DNA of 64,000 bases from Apostichopus japonicus. Lineage: Eukaryota > Echinodermata > Holothuroidea > Aspidochirotida > Stichopodidae. Position 1 is the first letter of the stretch. Every line of letters starts with the position of its first letter. The notes under the pieces were generated by a model, which worked only from the letters and a program-made list of their open reading frames with translations, was not told the origin of the DNA and searched no databases. The DNA lies in assembly GCF_037975245.1 (NCBI RefSeq), contig NC_092566.1, positions 18,863,501 through 18,927,500 on the forward strand, read 5' to 3'. Made by a program: the position numbers and the translations under genes. Shown piece by piece: positions 25,077 to 35,270 of this stretch.

Positions 25077-25867
25077 GCTCCGGGCAGCGGTAGGTGCCCC
25101 CCCCCCCCCCCCCGCGATTTTTTTCCCAAACAGGTTTGCAATTACGGAGTTTTCAGCCAATCAGATTGCTCGTGACGTCCGCATAAATAATTACCATCGC
25201 TTGGAAGTTCGAAGACATATACTGAGTTACACACTGACACTCGATTGAGTCTAGTTAAGGGGTTTCCCTTCAAACGCCCTAACTTTATTTTTAATGCTTG
25301 GATTACATGTTGACCTCACTTATGATACATACGCTACATTTTATTTGGTTCGTGTTTACGTTATCCACGATTCGTGAGCTGTTCTATTGAAATCAGAATT
25401 CGTTTCGTGGAATGGGTAGGCCTACACTGAAAGCAAGTACACGACGCGAGTTCTTGAGTGAATATACGCAAAACAGTTTAGTGTATAGTATGATATATTT
25501 CCGTCACTGCACTGTGTACAGAGTTATAATACATATAGGCCTACAGCGCATGTGTGATGTACCCTGTACGAAACTTTCACTGTGCGATGTTATCGATTAA
25601 TGCCTTCACAGAAAACTTCGATCAAAGTAGATCATACAATACTAGTGTGTGCAATATGTCTAAACCAATTCCAAACATATCTAAATATATGTACGAAAAG
25701 CTACGGGTAATTTTGAACGGGTATATCTTCGTTGCAACAAATGGATTCAGAACCTCGAAGTGAAGGTTTCTATGGTGATGACGTAACTTTTCCGACCAAT
25801 AATGAACGACTATTTACGCACACTTGCAAACCTGTTTGGGAAAAAAATTCGCGCCCCGCCCGGAAGT
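25077..25867. mobile_element. TIR element (MITE-like), class unclear
   Basis: Inverted repeats of about 28 bp: cgcgatttttttcccaaaca at 25,112 onward (continuing ggtttgcaa) and the complement ttgcaaacctgtttgggaaa at 25,823 onward, ending in cgcg. The match extends outward to tccgggc/gcccgga, with a C-run inserted in the left copy. Just inside each terminus lies a CCAAT motif and a CRE-like tgacgt motif facing inward. No transposase frame and no certain target duplication. Confidence 0.5.
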
Positions 25868-26278
25868 TCCGAATGCCGCAAAGCACAAAAAGCATTTTAA
25901 AGTTCTCCGCCCAGCACTAGTTTTGATGATTGATTTAACCAATTTTACCATTACCATACGTTAAGTACTAGTTTCTACACCAGGAGCTTAGGGTGTTCGC
26001 GGAGAATCTTTGAAGCGTACTGATGCATAGAGCGGAATATGCCAAATGCCACCAGCGTTAGTTTGTAGTAATCTCTCTTTTCAATTCAGCAGCTGTTAAA
26101 ATGGAACAATATCAACCCACGAATTAAGATGAATGATTATGTAAGTCTGTCATTCAGAAGTTTTTGCGTATTCGTTGCTATGGTTACTTAGGTATGCTAT
26201 TGAAGATTGAATATTCATAGTGTGCTGCAGCCGAAATAACGTGATTTCATTGTGAAGTTAAACCTCAATCATTTCAAT

Positions 26279-26727
26279 CCGGCAAATAGCTTAGTGGATG
26301 AAAGGGTGAACTACAAGCTGAATGTTCCGAGTTCGATTACCACACGGTGACGTTTCTTTTGCGTTAATGATCTTTTTCTCGGGTTAGAATCTTTAAGTAT
26401 TAGTTCTGACTTTACTTTTTCAGCGCTCAGGAGTTTGACGCAGTTGCCAAGGCATAAACTTGCAGATTCTGTTAAAACGTGCTAGGGTTCGAGACCAGCT
26501 CGGTGCAGTAATGTTCCGGCAGGGTGCAAAAAGGTGTGGCTTAAGGTCCCATGCCAGCGCCTTCCTTCATGTCTTTGACCCGGAGAATACCCATAGTGGG
26601 GCCGGCTGACCTTGATCGGCCAGAAGCGAGCTAGGTGGCTTTCGGTTAATCCTTGCCTCTTGTGGCATGTGTGCAGCCCATAATGACCATTGAATGCGTG
26701 GCTCTGCGTCGGCAGTATTCTTTTATT
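26279..26727 (+). mobile_element. tRNA-derived SINE B, right-arm copy
   Basis: Mirror of 14,066-14,511. Perfect A-box tagcttagtgg at 26,287-26,297, gttcgattac at 26,331-26,340, second B-box ggttcgagacc at 26,486-26,496, and tail gtattcttttattt. The A/T-rich tail differs slightly in length from the left arm. Confidence 0.65.
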
Positions 26728-27079
26728 TATTTATTTATTTATTATTTTTTTTTTAAACTTTATTTTAAGAGGGTAGCTCGTTTAGCAATAGCTAATCTTC
26801 CACGATCTTCCCTCTAATAAGACATATCATAATATAAAATGTATGAATATTTAAGAAGTCATAAATAAAAAAAATATATAAAAAAAAATAAGATGTAACT
26901 TAGTTGGTTAATAAAATAGTTAAAACGTGTACAGAGTAAAGAAAATTAAGAAATTTGGTAACAATAAAAGTGAAGTAGACATAAACAATATCAGATACTA
27001 GACGTTTAAAACGGTAAAGATTTCTTGCTTATTTTACTCTTTGATCTAGTTTGTTCCAATCTTTTGCGGCAATGCATGA
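26725..27079 (-). pseudogene. LINE 3' end fragment (right arm)
   Basis: Mirror of 13,712-14,065, with the same broken C-terminal RT residues and AT-rich 3' UTR. A few substitutions, for example in the poly-A region, distinguish the arms. Confidence 0.6.
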
Positions 27080-27179
27080 AAACTTGAGTGCAGCCCATAA
27101 TTTCCACTGAATGCGTGACCCTTCGTTGTAGTATTCTTTTATTACGGAGTCTATTATTTATAGACTGAAAAGGATTCTT

Positions 27180-27660
27180 CTTATTGGAGTACTGATAACC
27201 TTATATAATAGCCTTTTCCTCCCTTTTATTACATATTGTACCTGTTTCGGGTATGCTGCTACCCTCACAAATAACATTCATTTAATTTAGAAAAGAATTG
27301 TTCGTTCCATTGCCAACGAGTATTATTTGGCACCATCTAACCCTATTTTCAAAAAATTCCGTATTCTCAGATTTGGAGATATTGTTGATTATCATACTGC
27401 TATACTTATGTCTAAAGCTTGTTGCCAAACTCTGTCAATTACGAGTCTTTTTTACCAAACACACTCATGATTTTCCTATCAGAAACAAGATGGATTACAT
27501 TATCCATATTGTAGACTACTGATATCCCGGCATACCATTACTAGTACACTTGACCTTCTGTGTGGAACCATAAATCAGTAGGCCTATTACTTAAAGAAAT
27601 AAGGACTATAGCATTATTCAAGCGAAAATTGAAAGAGCATTTGGTACAGAAAATGTGATA
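27180..27660 (+). pseudogene. Non-LTR retrotransposon RT C-terminus, broken (right arm)
   Basis: Mirror of 13,131-13,611. A 10-bp deletion near 27,420, at a short agct direct repeat, removes part of the frame present in the left arm. This is a useful private marker of divergence between the arms. Confidence 0.75.
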
Positions 27661-27695
27661 TTTGTTGATAGATTTGCTACTCCGTTTGGGCGGAG

Positions 27696-27725
27696 GTGTG
27701 TGTGTGTGTGTGGGGGGGGGGGGGG
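27696..27725. repeat. (GT)n/G-run microsatellite, right arm
   Basis: Mirror of the left-arm C/AC tract, with one more G. Confidence 0.95.
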
Positions 27726-27944
27726 TGTTAGCTGTATATAATTATTCTCAAATCCAGATTACCATTGCTACTTGTTTTATCTTACTTAGAGGGGTATAAT
27801 ACTTCACAAGCTTTAATTAGTAGCTTTCTGGTAGAACTCCTGAGCCATTCGTTCTTATCTTATTGTTATCATTCTGCAGTGGTATTCTGTGGTTCAAATA
27901 AAGTTCGGATTCAGTCTACGGAAGCTTACAATTACGTATTTCAC

Positions 27945-28243
27945 TTACAAGTTACTTTTTCAGCAGACGTGAGTGTTAGCGCGCTTGTCTATGAACAAAC
28001 CTCTAATGCTGTTAAAAGTGACGTGCTAGGGTTCGAGGCAAGCCCGGTGTTCATAATGATCCGGCTGAGGTACAGAGTGGTAAGGGTTAGGGCCCCATGC
28101 CAGTGCCTTCCTTGATGCCGTGTTAGACCCTGAGAAGAACCCATGAGGGGGTCGGCTGATCTTGATCGGCCAGAAGCGAGCTAGGTGGCTTTCGGTTAAT
28201 GCGTGACCCTTCGTGGTAGTATTCTTTTATTACGAATTCTTAG
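27945..28243 (+). mobile_element. tRNA-derived SINE A, right-arm copy
   Basis: A-box-like ttagcgcgcttg at 27,976-27,987, B-box ggttcgagg at 28,029-28,037, tail gtattcttttattacg. Flanking direct repeats lie at 27,921-27,944 and 28,244-28,273, the second carrying 5 extra bases (gtgcc). Mirror of 12,548-12,846. A 116-codon frame at 27,765-28,115 overlaps the element and is not a gene. Confidence 0.75.
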
Positions 28244-28790
28244 GAAGCTTACAAGTGCCATTACGTATTTCACAAAATAATCACGAGGCTGTGAACCATC
28301 AGAGCCGTAGATACGGCTCTGTGTAACATAATGAAATAGCGCCATCACTTATCGTCGAAGCAGTTTAACAACAACAACAAAGTGACAAACTGCCGGAGAA
28401 GAAAGCTTGATTGTTATGTTACGACTGATTTTCTTGGGACTTGATATATTTGCAGGTATAATCAAACTTATGACTCGAGTACGTTTGAAACGTTGTTCTT
28501 TTACTACTGTCGAGGGTCACAGTGTAGAAAAATAGTTAGTCGGAAGGAAATGGTGCAGTGAGGGATATTTTAGAATCAAGCAGGGATGGCTTAGACCACT
28601 CCTATGAGGGAATACCCACTTATTAAACCTCACATACAAGTTCAAGAGTTGTGATTGGACAACCTTTAGTTTAGAACTAGCAAAGTACCTAAATTTATAG
28701 TATAAATATTCCACAGATTCATTTGACCACTAACAAATTTGTTTTTCCTGGAGGAAGATGCCCAGGGCCGCACCCCTACTTTATGAAAGG

Positions 28791-29992
28791 TGCCATGTTA
28801 TCTTGACGACATTTCAAAATTCAATTTGAAAACTAAAATTGAATAACCATAGAGAAATTTGAGAACTTTCATTTTTGGCCCAAACTGGCCAATTTCTTAT
28901 GATTTTGGCCGAAAACGCGACTTTTTTAATTCTTCCCAAAAATGTACCTGTGGTGTGTGGCGCCCTTTGGATTCTTTTCCAGGTGACAAGAGTAGTATAA
29001 ACACTTATAATTTGGTGGACAAATGAAATTTAATAACCATATCTTGACGTCATTTCATATCGAATTTAAATGACTATAACTTAGTCGAATGCGACTTTTG
29101 TCTCGAGAAAAGCGTCTACTGGATGCTAGGAGTCCCTTGTACGTATTTGAGAGAGATTTGAGAACTCTCATTTTTGGCCCAAAATGGCCAATTTCATGAG
29201 ATGATTGATTTTGTCCGATTTTGGCCAAAATCGCGACTTTTTTAAGTCTTCCCAAAATTGTACCTGTGGTGTGTGGCGCCCTTTGGATTCCTTTCCAGGT
29301 GACAAGAGTGGTACAAACACTTATATTTTGGTGGAAAAATGAAATTTAATAACCATATCTCGACGTCATTTCATATCGAATTTAAATGACTGAAACTTCG
29401 CCGAATGCCACTTTTGACTCGAGAGAAGCGTCTTCTGGGTGCTGAGAGTCCCTTCTACGCAATGTGGGTGAAATTTGAGAACTTTCATTTTTGGCCGAAA
29501 ATGGCAAATTTCGTAAGGCTATATACCCTTATGAATTTGTCCGATTTTGACCAAAATCGCGACATTTTTTATTTCTTCCCAAAATTGAACCTGCTGTGTG
29601 TGGCGCCCTTTGGATTCTTTTCCCGGTGACAAGAGTAGTATAAACACTTATATTTTGGTGGAAAAATGAAATTTAATAACCATATCTTGACGTCATTTCA
29701 TATCTAATTTAAATGACTAAAACTTCGCCGAATGCCACTTTTGACTCGAGAAAAGCGTCTTCTGGGTGCTGAGAGTCCCTTCTACGTATTCTGAGAGAGA
29801 TTTGAGAATTTTTCTTTTTGGCCGAAAATGGCCAATTTCATAAGGCTATATACCCTTATGATTTTGTCCGATTTTGGCCAAAATCGCGACTTTTTAAATT
29901 CTTCTAAAAACTGTACCTGTGGTGTGTGGCGCCCTTTGGATTCCTTTCCAGGTGACAAGAGTGGTACAAACACTTATATTTTGGTGGAAAAA
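28791..29992 (-). repeat. Inverted satellite stub (about 3.7 monomers)
   Basis: The satellite of the left end in opposite orientation, with monomer landmarks (ggcgccctttgga) near 28,959, 29,275, 29,603 and 29,929. Monomers here carry many private changes and resemble the left array less than the unique arms resemble each other. The last monomer stops mid-word at ggtggaaaaa, where normal monomers continue tgaaatttaat, and telomere-like repeats begin. Confidence 0.95.
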
Positions 29993-30132
29993 AGGGTTAG
30001 GGGTTATGGGTTAGGGTTAGGGTTAGGGGTTATGGGTTAGGGTTAGGGTTAGGGTTATGATTAGGGATTAGGGATTATGATTTTGATTATGGATTATGAT
30101 AATGATTAGGAATTAGGGATTAGGAATTAGGA

Positions 30133-30164
<32 letters not shown>

Positions 30165-30205
30165 TGGATTAGGAATTATGGGTTATGGATTAGGAATTAG
30201 GAATT
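29993..30205 (+). repeat. Internal telomere tract, zone 1: TTAGGG/TTATGGG to GATTATG
   Basis: Starts with agggttaggggttatgggtt directly on the satellite stub. TTAGGG and TTATGGG alternate for about 65 bp, then give way to gattagg and gattatg units. The zone shows stepwise decay of the canonical hexamer. Confidence 0.9.
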
Positions 30206-30839
30206 ATGAATTATGAATTATGTATTATGTATTATGTATTATGGATTATGTATTATGAATTATGGATTATGTATATATTTGTATTATGGAATATGTATTA
30301 TGGAATATGTATTATGGAATATGTATTATGTATTATGGAATATGTATTATGGAATATGTATTATGGAATATGGAATATGGAATATGGATTATGTATTATG
30401 TATTAAGGATTATGTATTATGTATTATGAATTATGGATTATGAATTATGGATTATGTATATATGTATTATGGAATATGTATTATGGAATATGTATTATGG
30501 AATATGTATTATGGAATATGTATTATGGAATATGGAATATGGAATATGGATTATAAATTATGTATTTTGAATTATGAATTATGGATTATGGATTATGTAT
30601 TATGTATTATGTATTATGGATTATGAATTATGGATTATGAATTATGTATTATGTATATATGTATTATGGAATATGTATTATGGATTATGGAATATGTATT
30701 ATGGAATATGTATTATGGAATATGGATTATGGATTATGGATTATGTATTATGTATTATGTATTATGTATTATGTATTATGGATTATGTATTATGGATTAC
30801 GTATTATGGATTACGTATTATGGTTACGGATTATGGATT
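30206..30839 (+). repeat. Internal telomere tract, zone 2: TATTATG/GGAATATG
   Basis: AT-rich heptamers tattatg and ggaatatg, with a landmark ggattatgtatatat at about 30,262, 30,450 and (variant) 30,648, giving a higher-order period of roughly 190-200 bp. G-richness is largely lost, so this part should not behave as telomere. Frames of up to 130 codons are artefacts. Confidence 0.9.
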
Positions 30840-32690
30840 ACGTATTATGGTTACGGGTTATGGGTTATGGTACGGGTTATGGTACGGGTTATGGTACGGG
30901 TTATGGTACGGGTTATGGTACGGGTACGGGTACGGGTTTAGGGTACGGGTACGGGTACGGGTGTAGGGTACGGGTACGGGTACGGGTTTAGGGTACGGGT
31001 ACGGGTTAGGGTACGGGTTAGGGGTTAAGGTTAGGGTACGGGTTAGGGTTAGGGTACGGGTACGGGTACCGGTTAGGGGTTAGGGTTAGGGGTTAGGGTA
31101 CGGGTTAGGGTTAGGGTTAGGGTTAGGGTACGCGTTAGGGTTAGGGTTAGGGTACGGGTTAGGGTACGGGTTAGGGTACGGGTTAGGGGTACGGGTTAGG
31201 GGTACGGGTTAGGGGTACGGGTTAGGGGTACGGGTTAGGGTACGGGTTAGGGGTTAGGGTACGGGTTAGGGTACGGGTTAGGGTTGGGTTAGGGTTAGGG
31301 TTAGGGTTAGGGTACGGGTTAGGGTTAGGGTACGGGTTAAGGTTAGGGTTAGGGTACGGGTTAGGGTACGGGTTAGGGTACGGGTTAGGGTACGGGTTAG
31401 GGTACGGGTTAGGGTACGGGTTAGGGTACGGGTTAGGGTACGGGTACGGGTTAGGGTACGGGTTAGGGTACGGGTTAGGGTACGGGTTAGGGTACGGGTT
31501 ATGGTACGGGTTAGGGTACGGGTTATGGTACGGGTTAGGGTACGGGTTAGGGTACGGGTTAGGGTACGGGTTAGGGTACGGGTTAGGGTACGGGTTAGGG
31601 TACGGGTTAGGGTACGGGTTAGGGTACGGGTACGGGGTTAGGGTACGGGTTAGGGTACGGGTTAGGGTACGGGTTAGGGTACGGGTTAGGGTACGGGTTA
31701 GGGTACGGGTTAGGGTACGGGTACGGGGTTAGGGTACGGGTTAGGGTACGGGTTAGGGTACGGGTTAGGGTACGGGTTAGGGTACGGGTTAGGGTACGGG
31801 TTAGGGTACGGGTTCGGGTTAGGGTACGGGTTAGGGTACGGGTTAGGGTACGGGTTAGGGTTAGGGTTAGGGTTAGGGTTAGGGTACGGGTTAGGATTAG
31901 GGTACGGGTTAGGGTTAGGGTACGGGTACGGGTACGGGTACGGGTAGGGGTTAGGGTACGGGTTAGGGTACGGGTACGGGTTAGGGGTTAGGGTTAGGGT
32001 ACGGGTACGGGTTAGGGTACGGGTACGGGTTAGGGTTAGGGGGTTAGGGTTAGGGTTATAGGGTACGGGTACGGGTTAGGGTTAGGGTTAGGGTTAGGGT
32101 TAGGGTTAGGGTTAGGGTTAGGGTTAGGGTTAGGGTTAGGGTTAGGGTACGGGTACGGGTTAGGGTTAGGGGGTTAGGGTTAGGGTACGGGTACGGGTTA
32201 GGGTACGGGTACGGGTTAGGGTACGGGTACGGGTACGGGTTAGGGTTAGGGTACGGGTACGGGTACGGGTACGGGTACGGGTACGGGTACGGGTACGGGT
32301 ACGGGTACGGGTTAGGGTTAGGGTACGGGTTAGGGTACGGGTTAGGGTACGGGTTAGGGTACGGGTTAGGGTACGGGTTAGGGTACGGGTTAGGGTTAGG
32401 GGTTAGGGTACGGGTTAGGGTTAGGGTTAGGGTTAGGGTTAGGGTACGGGTTAGGGTTAGGGTACGGGTTAGGGTACGGGTTAGGGTACGGGTTAGGGTT
32501 AGGGTACGGGTTAGGGTACGGGTTAGGGTTAGGGTACGGGTTAGGGTTAGGGTACGGGTTAGGGTTAGGGTACGGGTTAGGGTTAGGGTTAGGGTTAGGG
32601 TTAGGGTACGGGTTAGGGTTAGGGTACGGGTTAGGGTACGGGTTAGGGTACGGGTTAGGGTACGGGTTAGGGTACGGGTTAGGGTACGGG
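30840..32690 (+). repeat. Internal telomere tract, zone 3: TACGGG/TTAGGG variants
   Basis: First ttatggtacggg and tacggg units to about 31,010, then mainly the 12-mer ttagggtacggg, with stretches of pure tacggg (about 32,250-32,310) and pure ttaggg (about 32,075-32,145). Duplicated sub-blocks such as gtacggggttagggtacggg near 31,630 and 31,723 show local amplification. TACGGG is a one-step variant family similar in position to telomere variant repeats of other animals. Confidence 0.92.
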
Positions 32691-33746
32691 TTAGGGTTAG
32701 GGTTAGGGTTAGGGTTAGGGTTAGGGTTAGGGTTAGGGTTAGGGTTAGGGTTAGGGTTAGGGTTAGGGTTAGGGTTAGGGTTAGGGTTAGGGTTAGGGTT
32801 AGGGTTAGGGTTAGGGTTAGGGTTAGGGTTAGGGTTAGGGTTAGGGTTAGGGTTAGGGTTAGGGTTAGGGTTAGGGTTAGGGTTAGGGTTAGGGTTAGGG
32901 TTAGGGTTAGGGTTAGGGATTAGGGTTAGGGTTAGGGTTAGGGTTAGGGTTAGGGTTAGGGTTAGGGTTAGGGATTAGGGTTAGGGATTAGGGTTAGGGT
33001 TAGGGTTAGGGATTAGGGTTAGGGTTAGGGTTAGGGTTAGGGTTAGGGTTAGGGTTAGGGTTAGGGTTAGGGTTAGGGTTAGGGTTAGGGTTAGGGTTAG
33101 GGTTAGGGTTAGGGTTAGGGTTAGGGTTAGGGTTAGGGTTAGGGTTAGGGTTAGGGTTAGGGTTAGGGTTAGGGTTAGGGTTAGGGTTAGGGTTAGGGTT
33201 AGGGTTAGGGTTAGGGTTAGGGTTAGGGTTAGGGTTAGGGTTAGGGTTAGGGTTAGGGTTAGGGTTAGGGTTAGGGTTAGGGTTAGGGTTAGGGTTAGGG
33301 TTAGGGTTAGGGTTAGGGTTAGGGTTAGGGTTAGGGTTAGGGTTAGGGTTAGGGTTAGGGTTAGGGTTAGGGTTAGGGTTAGGGTTAGGGTTAGGGTTAG
33401 GGTTAGGGTTAGGGTTAGGGTTAGGGTTAGGGTTAGGGTTAGGGTTAGGGTTAGGGTTAGGGTTAGGGTTAGGGTTAGGGTTAGGGTTAGGGTTAGGGTT
33501 AGGGTTAGGGTTAGGGTTAGGGTTAGGGTTAGGGTTAGGGTTAGGGTTAGGGTTAGGGTTAGGGTTAGGGTTAGGGTTAGGGTTAGGGTTAGGGTTAGGG
33601 TTAGGGTTAGGGTTAGGGTTAGGGTTAGGGTTAGGGTTAGGGTTAGGGTTAGGGTTAGGGTTAGGGTTAGGGTTAGGGTTAGGGTTAGGGTTAGGGTTAG
33701 GGTTAGGGTTAGGGTTAGGGGTTAGGGTTAGGGTTAGGGTTAGGGT
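32691..33746 (+). repeat. Internal telomere tract, zone 4: pure (TTAGGG)n
   Basis: About 1.05 kb of TTAGGG with rare TTAGGGA units near 32,918-33,010 and one extra G at 33,720. Its orientation is the same as the terminal telomere. It stops abruptly at the 21-bp minisatellite (ttcagacacttggac). Confidence 0.97.
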
Positions 33747-33998
33747 TCAGACACTTGGACACTCGGGACCTAGAAATGGACGGTCGGGACTTGAAAATGG
33801 ACGGTCGGGACTTGAAAATGGACGGTCGGGACTTGGCACTTTTTCGAAAAATGTTAGAGTACGAAAATGGACGGTCGGGACTTGAAAATGGACGGTCGGG
33901 ACCTCAAAATGGACGGTCGGGACTTGGAATTGGACGGTCGGGACTTGGAAATGGACGGTCGGGACCTAATGAAAATGGACGGTCGGGACTTGACAAAA
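33747..33998 (+). repeat. 21-bp minisatellite at the internal telomere edge
   Basis: Nine copies of ggacggtcgggac at 21-bp spacing or with short insertions, plus one variant (ggacactcgggacc). The unit is atggacggtcgggacttgaa plus one base. Because 21 is a multiple of 3, an open frame (MDGRDLK repeats) appears on the plus strand and others elsewhere; I do not take it as coding. The same unit recurs at 39,811, 43,061, 46,725 and 46,991, always at a module or telomere boundary. Confidence 0.95.
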
Positions 33999-34299
33999 TA
34001 TTATAAAAAAAATACTTCCCCGGGGGTGGGGGTGTCGAAATTAATTTTTTTAGGTACCCCTGCACCCCCTCGACAAATTGGCGCCATTTTGGTAAAAATT
34101 GGAGGGGGGTGAATTTTGGGGGTGGGGGACCCCCTTCCCAAGTGCAAAACTTGGGGGGGGCACCTTCAAACATTTTTTACACTTCCGTTACATCCTATCG
34201 ATGACGTCATAAAAATTTCAGCTCATTTGCATATTCGGTTAATTAATTAAAAATCATTAACCAATCTGCCTAACACTAAATTACTCTATATACGGGAAA
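33999..34299. other. G-rich/AT-rich joint
   Basis: Contains ccccgggggtgggggtg and several G-runs, then an AT-rich part with a CRE palindrome (tgacgtca near 34,202). Similar in texture to the pre-telomeric 46,769-46,990, but I could not align the two. Confidence 0.5.
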
Positions 34300-35270
34300 A
34301 TACCGACTTTTATACTTTGGAACGTTACCATGGTTACTGGGTCAGTCCGATTTCCCCCATCTTTTCAGGGTACCACCGCTAGGGTGTCACCTGTCCGAAA
34401 TAGGATGAAACTAATAGGTTCGATACTTCCCCGGGGTGGTGGGGGGGTCATTTTGAAAAAAATCTAAAACGGCCAAAATAATTAGTGTTACTACGTACGG
34501 GAAAACCCCGACCCATCTACTTTGGAGCGTTACCTTGGTTACTGGAGTGGTCCGATTACGGCCATTCTATCAGGGTACCACCGCTAGTGTGTCCCCTTTC
34601 CGAATTAGTATGAAACTTGTAGGTACCTCTCATTCCTGGGTGATAGGGGGGTCAATTTGAAACAAAATCTGAAAAGGCATAATAATTTGCTATATACGTT
34701 TTTGAAAATCCCGACCCTTCTACTTTGGAGCGTTACCATGGTTACTGGGGTGGTCCGACTACGGCCATCTTTTCGGGGTACACCCGCTAGGGTGTCCCCT
34801 TTCCGAAATAGGATGAAACTATTAGGTGCGTCTCTTCTCCGGGGTGGTGGGGGGTCATTTTGGAAAAACTCCAAATATGTCATAATAATTAGTGTTACTA
34901 TGTACGGGAAAATCCCGACTCTTCTACTTTGGAGCGTTACCATGGTTACTGGGGTGGTCCGATTACGGCTATCTTTTAAGGGTACCACCGCTAGGGTGTC
35001 CCCTTCCCAAATTAGAATGAAACTTATAGGTGTGTCACTTCTCCGGGATGGTGGGGGGTCATTTTCGAAAAAATCCGAAAATATCATAATAGTTAGTGTT
35101 ACTATGTACGGGAAAATCCCGATCCTTCTACTTTGGAGCGTTACCATGGTTACTGGGGTGGTCCAATTACGGCCATCTTTTAAGGGTACCACCGCTAGGG
35201 TGTCCCCTTCCAAAATTAGAATAAAACTCCTAGGTTTGTCACTTCTTCGGGGTGGTAGGGGGTCATTTTG
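34300..35270 (+). repeat. 204-bp tandem repeat, block 1 (5 units)
   Basis: Units phased on ggagcgttaccatgg at 34,319, 34,524, 34,727, 34,931 and 35,135, i.e. 203-205 bp apart. The last three spacings suit a continuous reading frame, which is why a 328-codon minus-strand frame (35,591-34,605) extends through the block from the neighbouring core. Unit landmarks: ggtaccaccgctagggtgtc, then ttctccggggtggt, then tacgggaaaatcccga. Confidence 0.93.

Larger units (their letters stand above)
25972..29076 (-). repeat. Right arm of giant inverted duplication
   Basis: Reverse complement of 11,715-14,818, described there. Its inner edge (25,972) cuts a LINE RT fragment after tttctacac. Its outer part enters inverted satellite at about 28,797 and loses alignment with the left array near 29,076. 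Confidence 0.95.

Noticed and set aside
30206-30991. Frames of 66-130 codons
   Set aside because: Created by decayed telomere heptamers without stops.
33755-34112. MDGRDLK repeat frame as a repeat protein
   Set aside because: A 21-bp unit always keeps frame; insertions shift it, and flanks are telomere and G-runs.
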